Part shown: positions 46,331 through 54,055 of the stretch, in pieces
How the letters are laid out: each line of letters begins with the position of its first letter
How positions within the stretch are numbered: position 1 is the stretch's first letter
Assembly (NCBI RefSeq): GCF_002913045.1
Contig: NZ_PPAF01000038.1
Coordinates: forward strand, 62,001-126,000
Length of the DNA stretch: 64,000 nucleotides
Source of the DNA: Campylobacter concisus
GTDB taxonomy: Bacteria > Campylobacterota > Campylobacteria > Campylobacterales > Campylobacteraceae
Direction: 5' to 3'
Position numbers and translations under genes: made by a program
The notes under the pieces: generated by a model
The model's database searches: none
Told to the model about the DNA's origin: nothing
Seen by the model: only the letters and a program-made list of their open reading frames with translations

Positions 46331-47200
46331 ATGCTTTTTGAAAGATATGCGTTTAAATATAGAGAAAATGATAATATACAAAACAATGTATTTGATATAC
46401 AAATATCAGATGATGATTTTATGCAAATAAATATAAATAATGAAAATTTTGATATTTTTACAGAGTTGCATGAATATAATTTTTATAATGCTGCTTTTGA
46501 AAAATTGATACTAACTTATACAAAGCCAACAATTGTTTATAATATACCCGCTACAAATAGGTTAATATATAAGATTCGCTTGGTTTATACAAAAACAAAA
46601 GAAGGTCAAACTATAGTGGATTTACAAGATTGGAGTACTATAGGTAGCTTAAACGGACATCAAGGCCTAGTTGATTTTGTTGATATTTTTATTATATCTT
46701 ATGACAATATGGCAAAAATTGCTACGGAATATAAATATCATTCTATTTCTAAGCAAATTTTATATGGTGTTATTCATGAAATTTTTGATAGATATTTTTT
46801 GAGACATAATATTCAACGAGACTATTTTGAAATAGTCATGGATTTTTCCCAAACGGATTTTGAAGAAATTTTTAATAATTCCAGAAAAAACAAAAAAATA
46901 GTATTTCATATGGATATGGTAAATAATGGGGCTGAAATAATTAATTCTGGAAAAATAGAATACTCAATCAAGGCAGATACTACTTTTGATAATGCTTTTA
47001 GTTGGCTTCGTGGGAAATTTAATGACAATATTCAAAGATATTCCATAAAGTGTGAAGATATGAATAACAAGACCGCTTCTATTGATGGCTATTCGGACGA
47101 CTTGACAACAAACGAATGGAGTGCACCAGCAAGAATAGAAATTGGTACGCAAAATAATGATGCTTTATATGGACGGTTGGCTCATTTTTTAAGGATCTAA
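46331..47200 (+). CDS. Unknown 289-residue protein of an AT-rich cassette
   Basis: A soluble acidic protein that I do not recognise. It is rich in Asn, Asp, Ile and aromatic residues and has no signal peptide or membrane segment. Two sections look similar in style: an N-terminal beta-rich part (to about 140) and a C-terminal part with KIEYSIKADTTFDNAFSWLR. Codon usage is extremely AT-rich, opposite to the GC-rich genes on both sides. It ends two bases before the membrane-protein gene, so the two probably act together. Confidence 0.7.
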   Translation: MLFERYAFKYRENDNIQNNVFDIQISDDDFMQININNENFDIFTELHEYNFYNAAFEKLILTYTKPTIVYNIPATNRLIYKIRLVYTKTKEGQTIVDLQDWSTIGSLNGHQGLVDFVDIFIISYDNMAKIATEYKYHSISKQILYGVIHEIFDRYFLRHNIQRDYFEIVMDFSQTDFEEIFNNSRKNKKIVFHMDMVNNGAEIINSGKIEYSIKADTTFDNAFSWLRGKFNDNIQRYSIKCEDMNNKTASIDGYSDDLTTNEWSAPARIEIGTQNNDALYGRLAHFLRI

Positions 47201-47201
47201 T

Positions 47202-47681
47202 ATGTTTGAAGTAATAAAAAAGTATGTATTAAATAGACAAAAACTTCATATGAATACAAAGATTTTTTATTTTAAAAAGTTATTTTTGCCTCTTATACCA
47301 ACTTGCATATTGTTGTTTTTTGGGATCAAATTTTGTATAAAACATGAAAATGTGGCAATATCGCTAGTATCTGTCACTGCTATAATCATAGCTTTTTTGG
47401 TTTTTTTAATGTCAACTCTTTTGACAAAAGATAGTAATAAAAATATACCCAATACAAATATAAAATATTCCGAAATTCTAGCCAATAATACGGCGCTTCT
47501 TACCCTTATATCATCCATTTCGTTATTTATAAATTTGATTTACGTATATGTGTCAAATTTAGAATGCAAAAGTATTATGGCCTTAAATTTTATAAGTTTT
47601 TTTGCATTATATTTTATTTTTCTCACTATAAAAATTGTTGTTGACGATATATTATTTTTATCTAATATTTTTAAGAATTAA
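47202..47681 (+). CDS. Unknown four-helix membrane protein of an AT-rich cassette
   Basis: A 159-residue protein with four predicted membrane segments (about 29-47, 52-75, 94-113 and 121-149), for example VAISLVSVTAIIIAFLVFLM and FISFFALYFIFLTIKIVV. The N-terminal 25 residues are basic and cytoplasmic by the positive-inside rule. No family is recognised. It is paired with the preceding soluble protein. A membrane effector with a cytosolic partner is one reading, but this is speculation. Confidence 0.7.
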   Translation: MFEVIKKYVLNRQKLHMNTKIFYFKKLFLPLIPTCILLFFGIKFCIKHENVAISLVSVTAIIIAFLVFLMSTLLTKDSNKNIPNTNIKYSEILANNTALLTLISSISLFINLIYVYVSNLECKSIMALNFISFFALYFIFLTIKIVVDDILFLSNIFKN

Positions 47682-47709
47682 AATATTATAGATATTTAAA
47701 TGCATAAAA

Positions 47710-48222
47710 ATGAATAAAACTCAAATCCATCCTTTTAAACCGATTTTTGATAAAAATTCTAAAATTTTAATCCTCGGCTCCTTCCCTTCCGTCGTTTCTC
47801 GCAAGTTGGGCTTTTATTACGCAAATCCGCAAAATCGCTTTTGGCGTGTGCTGGCCGGGATTTTAAACGCTCCGCTACCTACAAGCACGGATGAAAAGAT
47901 AAATTTCCTGCTTGCCAGCCGCATCGCCATCTACGACGCTGCGATCTCGTGCAAGATAAAGGGCTCGAGCGATGCTAAAATGACCGCCGTTGAGCCTGCA
48001 AATTTGGAGCCGATTTTTAGCGGAGCTCGCATAGCGCAAGTTTACGCAAACGGCGGTAAGGCACACGAAATCTGCGAAAAATACCTAAAAACTCAAATTC
48101 TAAACGCAACGGACAAACCGCCCCTCAAACTACCCTCGACTAGCTCGGCGAATGCAAATTTTAGCTTTGAAAAGCTAGTACAAGAGTGGACGGTCATCTT
48201 GGAGGCGCTAAAAGACGGCTAA
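47710..48222 (+). CDS. DNA-deoxyinosine (uracil/hypoxanthine-type) glycosylase
   Basis: A 170-residue protein of the uracil-DNA glycosylase superfamily, the Mug/DNA-deoxyinosine glycosylase branch. The first motif is ILILGSFPSVVSRKLGFYYA near residues 19-38, followed by NPQNRFWRVLAGIL, and the third motif LPSTSSAN near 140. It would start base excision repair of deaminated bases. The GC-rich coding sequence resembles the pyruvate oxidoreductase gene, not the AT-rich cassette in between. Confidence 0.85.
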   Translation: MNKTQIHPFKPIFDKNSKILILGSFPSVVSRKLGFYYANPQNRFWRVLAGILNAPLPTSTDEKINFLLASRIAIYDAAISCKIKGSSDAKMTAVEPANLEPIFSGARIAQVYANGGKAHEICEKYLKTQILNATDKPPLKLPSTSSANANFSFEKLVQEWTVILEALKDG

Positions 48223-48329
48223 ATTTGATACGAATTCTAAAATTTAACTCATCCGAAATAATCGCGCCTTCACCTTAAATTTAGTTTCAAATTTTAAAAT
48301 TACCCAAATCAAACAAAACAGGAAAAACC

Positions 48330-49475
48330 ATGAAAATCCTAAAATTTCTATTTTTACTTCCGCTTCTAGCCATCGGCGCGCAGGCACTGGAGCCAAAAAT
48401 CGTAATGAAGCCTGAAGCGAGCCTAAAAAACGGGCTTTACTACGTAAAAGGCAAGCTCTACGACGGCACGCTAAAGATGCTTCGATACAGCGTCGAGGAC
48501 TTATACGGCGTAAATGCGATGGGCATGGTCTATCCGAGGCTAAAACCGCTGCCGCCCACTCTTATACGCGAGATAGACGTACAGGGCGGCACGGCGGTGC
48601 GATACAGGGACTATTTTGACGGCAGGGACAAACCCTCAAACGAATATCCCCTAAAAAACGGAGTCCGCGAGGGCACGGCGAAGCACTACCACGCAGATAG
48701 TGGCACGCTTATGGGCGAGAGCGAATACAAAAATGACGTCCGCGACGGGCTCTACCGCCGCTACTACTTTGACGAGGGCGGCGCGTTAAAGCAGGAGGGC
48801 TTTTTCAAGGCGGACAAGCGAGAGGGCGTGTTTACCGACTATTACGTTAGCGGCGAGGTTAGCGCGCGCAGTCCATACGTCGGCGGGCTGCGAAACGGCG
48901 AGGACGTCGACTACTACAAAAGCGGCAAAATCCGCGGCAAGCGAACCTACAAAAATGACAAGCGAGAAGGCGCGGAGACGTGGTACTACGAAAGCGGCGC
49001 CGTAGAGGAGACGGGCGAATACAAAAACGACCGCAAAAACGGCGTTTGGAAGCGATTTTACGAAAACGGCAAAACGCGCGTGGTAGAAAATTACAAAGAC
49101 GGCGAAAAGGACGGCGTCGCGCGCGAATATTACCCAAGCGGCAAGCTACGAGGCGAATACGAGTACAAAGACGGCCGCCAAACGGGCGCGGGGCTGGACT
49201 ACTACGAGAGCGGGGCACTGGCGGCAAAAGTAATGTTTAAAAACGGGCGCTATCACGGGCTATATGAGGAGTATCACGAAAACGGCAAGCTAAAAGCCAG
49301 AGTGATGTTTGAGGACGGGCTGGAGGTCGGCGAGGCGCGCCACTACTACGCAAATAGTAAACTCGAAGCCGAAGGGGAGTTTGTGCGCGGCAGGCTCGTG
49401 CGCGCCAAAAAATACGACGAAGCGGGTAAGCTAATCAGCGATAAGTCTGATAAAAACGGACTGCCGAGGGAGTAA
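48330..49475 (+). CDS. Secreted YwqK/MORN-type repeat protein
   Basis: A 381-residue exported protein: signal peptide at residues 1-20 (FLFLLPLLAIGAQALEP), then a spacer, then about ten to eleven tandem repeats of near 23 residues from about residue 90 to 365. Each repeat follows the pattern YY-x-SG-x-L-x5-YK-[ND]-x4-G, for example YYESGAVEETGEYKNDRKNG. Such repeats are often labelled antitoxin YwqK; with a signal peptide and no toxin nearby that label is not supported here. GC-rich, Asp/Lys/Tyr-rich. Its role is unknown. Confidence 0.8.
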   Translation: MKILKFLFLLPLLAIGAQALEPKIVMKPEASLKNGLYYVKGKLYDGTLKMLRYSVEDLYGVNAMGMVYPRLKPLPPTLIREIDVQGGTAVRYRDYFDGRDKPSNEYPLKNGVREGTAKHYHADSGTLMGESEYKNDVRDGLYRRYYFDEGGALKQEGFFKADKREGVFTDYYVSGEVSARSPYVGGLRNGEDVDYYKSGKIRGKRTYKNDKREGAETWYYESGAVEETGEYKNDRKNGVWKRFYENGKTRVVENYKDGEKDGVAREYYPSGKLRGEYEYKDGRQTGAGLDYYESGALAAKVMFKNGRYHGLYEEYHENGKLKARVMFEDGLEVGEARHYYANSKLEAEGEFVRGRLVRAKKYDEAGKLISDKSDKNGLPRE

Positions 49476-49616
49476 ATACTAAAATAAGTTGCTACTGGCA
49501 TCATTTGAATTTTTACCAAACCAAATATTTACGTCCTTTTGTATTTTGAATATTTTAATTAGCTTTAAATCACACTACAATAGTCGCACTTAATATTAAA
49601 ATTTTATATTTATCTT

Positions 49617-49931
49617 TTGCATCTTAGTCATAAAAGCAGCAATCTCATTTATAAAATCATCAAAAAAGCATTAAAACCACTGGGCGAAGATAGTTTTATC
49701 GAGCTTATGATAGACAAACACTGGATAGAAAGCGATGTAAGAGAAAATAAAGCTGGCGGAGCATTTTTTGTAAGTTTGCCAAAATTTAAGCAACCAAGAA
49801 TTTTTACCACCTACATGAATACTCTTTCGCACTTAATCCAGCAAGCTCATGAGCTGGGGCATGCTTGGCACTACTACTTGATGCGTGATCTTCCGGTTTT
49901 AAGCGCAAATTTTACTAAAAAACGTATTTTT
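49617..49931 (+). pseudogene. pepF: Oligoendopeptidase F fragment, central part
   Basis: About 105 codons match the middle of an M3-family oligoendopeptidase F: ALKPLGEDSFIELMIDKHWI, then a GGAFF segment and the zinc site QAHELGHAWHYYLMRDLP (HExxH). After RDLPVLSANF the match stops and a premature stop follows. Start, most of the N-terminal lobe and the third zinc ligand region are missing. The second half lies at 50651-50962 beyond an inserted gene. Confidence 0.8.
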
Positions 49932-50036
49932 TAATATCACGCAAACATCGTATAACACGTACCAGTCAGACGTATTGCAATGCTTTTAGCCACGTTGTTG
50001 TCGCGAAATTTTAACTCGCGGTCGCAAAAGACGAGG

Positions 50037-50585
50037 CTAAATTTGATATTCGCCTGGGCTTAGCTCTCCTCGTAAAAGCTTGCCAAAGCGCGCAGCTGCG
50101 GCATCTACGGCATCGTCGCCAAACTCGCCCGGCTCAAATCCGCTACTAATAAACGGCACGGCAAACTCCATCCCGCAGTAGTTTGCCGCGATCTTAAGCG
50201 GCGTTAAAATTTCATCCAAGCTAAAGCCGATCGCGCCCTGTTTAGAGTATTCGCTAAGCGGAGTACTGACGCTTAGCGCAAGCTGCAAGACCTTGCCTTT
50301 AAGCGCGCCGGAACCCACCAGCTCGTGCGAAAAGACGATGTCGATATAGGCTTTTAGCATAGGCGGCACGTTTAGCCAGTGCATCGGGTACAAAAATACG
50401 ATGCGCTCGGCAGCCGCTAACGCGTCTTGCTCTGCGCGGGCGTCTATGCGCGCGATATCTAAGCCGTAAAGCCCCTCCAAATGCCGCACCTTAGCGTCCG
50501 CTGCGGCCTTTGCTACCTGAGATAAGGCTTTGTTTACGCGCGATGCGGCGAGATTTGGGTGCGATAAAATCACAAGAGTTTTCAT
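50037..50585 (-). CDS. Flavodoxin-fold NAD(P)H:quinone oxidoreductase (KefF/YheR-like)
   Basis: A 182-residue flavoprotein of the quinone reductase family. MKTLVILSHPNLAASRVNKA is the FMN-binding start, IVFLYPMHWLNVPPMLKAYI is the diagnostic central motif, and FSHELVGSGALKGKV follows. It reduces quinones or nitro compounds by two electrons. GC-rich, on the opposite strand, and placed inside a broken pepF gene, so it was probably inserted. AAAGGA lies before the ATG. Confidence 0.88.
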   Translation of the reverse strand: MKTLVILSHPNLAASRVNKALSQVAKAAADAKVRHLEGLYGLDIARIDARAEQDALAAAERIVFLYPMHWLNVPPMLKAYIDIVFSHELVGSGALKGKVLQLALSVSTPLSEYSKQGAIGFSLDEILTPLKIAANYCGMEFAVPFISSGFEPGEFGDDAVDAAAARFGKLLRGELSPGEYQI

Positions 50586-50650
50586 GTTGTTTCCTTTGTT
50601 AAAATTTGCGGAATCATATCGCTAAAAAGCTAAAAGTAGATTAAAAATGC

Positions 50651-50962
50651 TTGCCAGAGCGAGACTTTTACAAGCAAGAAAGCAAAAAATTACATTTTTA
50701 TAAAACAGACAACTATATCTACAACTATCCTTATAGCGTCGGTTATCTGCTATCACAATTCTTTCTAAGTGAGTTTAAAAAAGATGAAGCAAAATTTTGC
50801 AAAATTTATAAACAATTTTTAATAGAGTGTGGCATAAAAAGCGTGGAAGAGCTAATGAAAAAACACTTTAAAAAAGATACGACAAAGTGCGAATTTTGGC
50901 TGATTGGCATAGATGAAGCGCTAAAAAATTTAGATGAGTTTAAAAAGGTGGTGGCTGTATAA
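50651..50962 (+). pseudogene. pepF: Oligoendopeptidase F fragment, C-terminal part
   Basis: About 103 codons match the end of oligoendopeptidase F: LHFYKTDNYIYNYPYSVGYL and LLSQFFLSEFKKDEAKFCKI. It begins within the domain and opens with TTG without a convincing ribosome-binding site. The natural stop is kept. Together with 49617-49931 it shows one ancestral gene split by insertion plus loss of the intervening part. Codon usage is normal for this genome. Confidence 0.8.
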
Positions 50963-50971
50963 ATTCACTAG

Positions 50972-51394
50972 TTATCTTAAACGCTTTATCTTTTTTCGAG
51001 AAATTTTATAAATTTTTGATGGAGTATCTTCGAAAAAATGATCATCTACTATTTCATCAGCCACGCTCATAGCCCAAGCTTCATTAAAATTTTGTCCATT
51101 TTTGTTCGCACTACTTGAATAAAGCCAGTCAAATTTAGCTAAAAATTTTTCGTGCTCGCACTCTTTTACGACTCTAATAGCCTTTAAATTTGGATACAAA
51201 AATGTAGTTTTTCTTGAACGGCGTATAAAATTTTTATACTTTTTTGGCACTCTAACAAGCTCATTTAAAACGCTAAATTTTGCCGTCGTGATAAGACAAG
51301 GTTTATTCTCATCACGCATTTTGGCCTTATTTATCTCTTTATAATCTTTACTTAAAAAGCCAGCTGTCGTATCAGTTTGTGCTAGAAATATCAT
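50972..51394 (-). CDS. Sua5/YciO/YrdC-like protein
   Basis: A short member (140 residues) of the Sua5/YrdC family, whose full members make threonylcarbamoyl-AMP for tRNA t6A. The start MIFLAQTDTTAGFLSKDY and KINKAK-like segment, then YPNLKAIRVVKECEHEKFLA and LYSSSANKNGQNFN fit the fold. The ATG at 51394 is chosen: it overlaps the stop of the EamA gene as ATGA, and the longer frame merely reads into that gene. Whether it is a real t6A enzyme is doubtful given its length. Confidence 0.72.
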   Translation of the reverse strand: MIFLAQTDTTAGFLSKDYKEINKAKMRDENKPCLITTAKFSVLNELVRVPKKYKNFIRRSRKTTFLYPNLKAIRVVKECEHEKFLAKFDWLYSSSANKNGQNFNEAWAMSVADEIVDDHFFEDTPSKIYKISRKKIKRLR

Positions 51395-52278
51395 ATTTTT
51401 TCTCTTTTTGATAGTAAAAATATACAAGAGATTATTAGAGCAAATCCTAAAAAATCCCAAAATACAAATTTTGTTCCAAGCCAAAAGTAGCCAAAAAATG
51501 CTGCACTTAGTGGTTCTATGCAGGCTAATAAACTAGCTTTTGCTGCTCCTATGAGCTTAACACCTATCATATAAAAGCTAAATGCAAAAATGGTGCCAAG
51601 CGTAATAACAGCAATAAATGCCAGCCATTGATTTATCCCATTAAGCCAAGCAAAATCCCAAACTCTCATATAACAAGCAAGCACTACTCCGCCCATAACC
51701 ATGCCCCAGCCAAGCGTGAGAGTGACTGAATATTTAGCATTCAGCCTTGCTGGAGCAAGATTATAAACACAAACACAAACGGCACTAACTAAGCACCAAA
51801 ATAGCGCTTTTGGCGAGATGACAAGAGATGAAATTTGAGCATGTGTGCTCAGGAAAAATACGCCAAGCATCGCGCAAAGCAGAGCTAAAATTTCAAGTGG
51901 TCTTGGTGCTCGCTTCTCTTTTAGGCAGATGACGGCTAGGATGAGAACTGGCGCGGTGTATTGAATAACAGTCGCTACTGCGGCATTTGAAAGCTCAATG
52001 GAGTAAAAGTAGGCGTACTGCGTCATCATAAGCCCAAGCAAAGCATAGACTAAAAACTCACCAAGTAGCTTTATATCTTTAATCGGAGCAAAAACGGTAC
52101 TTGGTTCTTTAAAAGCATAAAAAATCACAATAACAATGCCAGCTAGCATCAGTCTATATGGCACCAAAAAATCAGAACTTATACCAAGTGAAAATAGATA
52201 CTGCCCACAAACCCCACTAAATCCCCAAAGGATACCGCCAACTAAAGTAAGGAGTATCCCAAGACGATGAGTATTCAT
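51391..52278 (-). CDS. EamA/DMT-family transporter
   Basis: A 295-residue drug/metabolite transporter with ten membrane segments and two EamA repeats. VGGILWGFSGVCGQYLFSLG at the N-terminus and LIGAAKASLLACIEPLSAAF in the second repeat are typical (E-P motif in helix nine). The substrate is unknown. It lies five bases after the DUF799 lipoprotein gene and may be read through from that operon. Confidence 0.85.
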   Translation of the reverse strand: MNTHRLGILLTLVGGILWGFSGVCGQYLFSLGISSDFLVPYRLMLAGIVIVIFYAFKEPSTVFAPIKDIKLLGEFLVYALLGLMMTQYAYFYSIELSNAAVATVIQYTAPVLILAVICLKEKRAPRPLEILALLCAMLGVFFLSTHAQISSLVISPKALFWCLVSAVCVCVYNLAPARLNAKYSVTLTLGWGMVMGGVVLACYMRVWDFAWLNGINQWLAFIAVITLGTIFAFSFYMIGVKLIGAAKASLLACIEPLSAAFFGYFWLGTKFVFWDFLGFALIISCIFLLSKREKI

Positions 52279-52283
52279 TAAAT

Positions 52284-52961
52284 TTATCTATCTTTATGAA
52301 GCTGTGCATCTTTGCCATAATACGGCGAATATGGTCCATAAAGTATGCAGTTATGGCAATCTCTTGAAAATAAATAAGCATCTGCCATTACTGCTAGATC
52401 GTATGATCTATCTGAGATGGTATTTGCCACCTGTGAGATGACAGCTGAGACTAACATACCAAGTAGGCTACTTTGACCGCTACTGCTATCTTCTGCTGCT
52501 ATGGCACTGCCTTGCCAAAGAGTAGCGCCACTTTTTATATCGATAAGCTTTGCTTCAAGGACAACCTTTGTAGAGCTTGAGATGACCGCATAGCTCGTAC
52601 CATAATCTTTTATGTTTATGTAAAGTACACTATCGGCATGGAAAATTTTATCAAGCTTATTTAGTGGCACTGCTGCGATCTCGCTTGGCTCGGTTATGCC
52701 ATTTAGCTTAAAGGTATCATTTACAAGAGCTACTGGAAATACGTAGTATCCTGCCTCACTTAGTGGTGCAACTGTATTTGCTAAAACAGCTGCTGGGCCT
52801 GAAATTTCTGTACTATCGTTTGTTGGCATAAGCACTAAGATAGAGTGAGGTCTTTTTTGTAAAAATGCTGAGTAGTCGTATGGCTCAGGCTCTTTTATAG
52901 AGCAGCCCGTAAAAAATACTACTAAAAATGCAAAGGCTATAAATTTAAGGCTATTTTTCAT
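52284..52961 (-). CDS. DUF799 (GNA1162-like) lipoprotein
   Basis: A 225-residue lipoprotein with lipobox FLVVFFTGCS (Cys near residue 20). The motif HSILVLMPTNDSTEISGPAA and the end DCHNCILYGPYSPYYGKD match the GNA1162-like DUF799 family. It is the third gene of a conserved cluster with a CsgG-like and a DUF4810 lipoprotein; it overlaps the DUF4810 gene by 11 bases. Probably a periplasm-facing component of an outer-membrane complex. Function unproven. Confidence 0.85.
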   Translation of the reverse strand: MKNSLKFIAFAFLVVFFTGCSIKEPEPYDYSAFLQKRPHSILVLMPTNDSTEISGPAAVLANTVAPLSEAGYYVFPVALVNDTFKLNGITEPSEIAAVPLNKLDKIFHADSVLYINIKDYGTSYAVISSSTKVVLEAKLIDIKSGATLWQGSAIAAEDSSSGQSSLLGMLVSAVISQVANTISDRSYDLAVMADAYLFSRDCHNCILYGPYSPYYGKDAQLHKDR

Positions 52962-53355
52962 TATTTGCCCCCTCTTTTTGCTCTACTTTTTTTGGAGTCA
53001 AATTTTTAGAGCCTTTGATGAAATTTATATACTCCCTTGACTCTGGGAAATTCTCTACTTCTTTGTCAAAATTTGCATTTGCAGCACCTAAATTTCCATT
53101 ATTTAGATACAAAAGTCCAAGGTGTGCGTATACGCCAGGAGCGATCTTATAGCCCTTTTGTGTTGATATCTGCACCAAATTTTCTAAGCGTGAAATTTGC
53201 TCGTTTATATCGCCCTCTTCATTTAGGTAGCTATATAGCGAGCTACTATATGATCCGTCCCAATAATAAAGTGATCTTGGAGCGTTTGAATGACCGCAAC
53301 CCGCTAAAAGTAGCACAAAAAACGCAAAGCTGCCAAGCTTTATTTTACTTGCCAT
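52951..53355 (-). CDS. DUF4810 lipoprotein
   Basis: A 134-residue lipoprotein with lipobox FFVLLLAGCG (Cys near residue 20). SLYYWDGSYSSSLYSYLNE is the DUF4810 hallmark, and the C-terminal half resembles a TPR-like repeat (PGVYAHLGLLYLNNGNLGAA). It overlaps the flanking genes by 16 and 11 bases, so the three genes are strictly coupled. Confidence 0.85.
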   Translation of the reverse strand: MASKIKLGSFAFFVLLLAGCGHSNAPRSLYYWDGSYSSSLYSYLNEEGDINEQISRLENLVQISTQKGYKIAPGVYAHLGLLYLNNGNLGAANANFDKEVENFPESREYINFIKGSKNLTPKKVEQKEGANNEK

Positions 53356-54008
53356 GCTCCACTTTCTATGCCATTTACTAGATTATTTACTGCTTCAATA
53401 ATAGCTAGGCTTAAAACCTTGCCATTTAGCGTAGAGTCGTATCCTGCTGTGCCGCCAAAGCCTATGATCTCTCTGTTTGAAAGAGTGTATTCGCCAGCGC
53501 CGCTAACCGAATAGACAACCTCAGCTGTTTTGGTATCAACGATATTTAAATTTACCTTTGAATAGGCAGTTTGTTGCTTACCTTTGCCAAGTATGCCAAA
53601 TAGCTGATGATCGCCCGTAGTTTTTCGTCCAAACTCGGTTACATCACCGGTTATCACGTATCTTGCGCCTTTTAGATTTTGAGCGGTTTTACTTAGCTCG
53701 CTCTCTTGTTTGATCACTTTCATATTTGATCTATCAAGCACTAAAAATCTACCGCTTTGCTGTAAATTTGTGATCAAAATACTTTGAGCTTGGTTACCAA
53801 GCCTATCCTCGCCATCAGCAAATACACCATTTTGGTAAGCTGATTGATTATTAAATCGACCTATCGAAACCGAAATTTTTTGACCATTGTAAACTGTGCC
53901 GTAGCTTGCTACTTTTGGAGTCTCAACAACCCTTGAACTCTCACTCGCGCATCCAGCAAAAAGAGCTGCCATAAGCAAAACTGCACCAAATTTAAATATA
54001 TTTTTCAT
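53340..54008 (-). CDS. CsgG-like lipoprotein
   Basis: A 222-residue lipoprotein with lipobox LLMAALFAGCAS (Cys near residue 20). SIGRFNNQSAYQNGVFADGE and FLVLDRSNMKVIKQESELSK are CsgG family features. CsgG itself forms the curli secretion pore; no curli subunit genes are nearby, so this is a related system. First gene of the three-lipoprotein operon. Confidence 0.85.
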   Translation of the reverse strand: MKNIFKFGAVLLMAALFAGCASESSRVVETPKVASYGTVYNGQKISVSIGRFNNQSAYQNGVFADGEDRLGNQAQSILITNLQQSGRFLVLDRSNMKVIKQESELSKTAQNLKGARYVITGDVTEFGRKTTGDHQLFGILGKGKQQTAYSKVNLNIVDTKTAEVVYSVSGAGEYTLSNREIIGFGGTAGYDSTLNGKVLSLAIIEAVNNLVNGIESGAWQVK

Positions 54009-54055
54009 TTTTTATCCTTTGCGACAAAATCGCTTGTATATTACTAAATTTCTTT

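Noticed and set aside
48859..49240. Arg-rich ORFs overlapping the repeat protein
   Set aside because: Frame shadows of the regular GC-rich repeats; no start signals.
48330..49475. Toxin-antitoxin system, because the repeat type is often labelled YwqK antitoxin
   Set aside because: The protein has a signal peptide and no toxin gene is adjacent; the neighbours are a DNA glycosylase and a pepF remnant.
52284..54008. Curli secretion operon
   Set aside because: Only a CsgG-like protein is present; no CsgA, CsgB, CsgE or CsgF-like genes were seen, and DUF4810/DUF799 point to another system.
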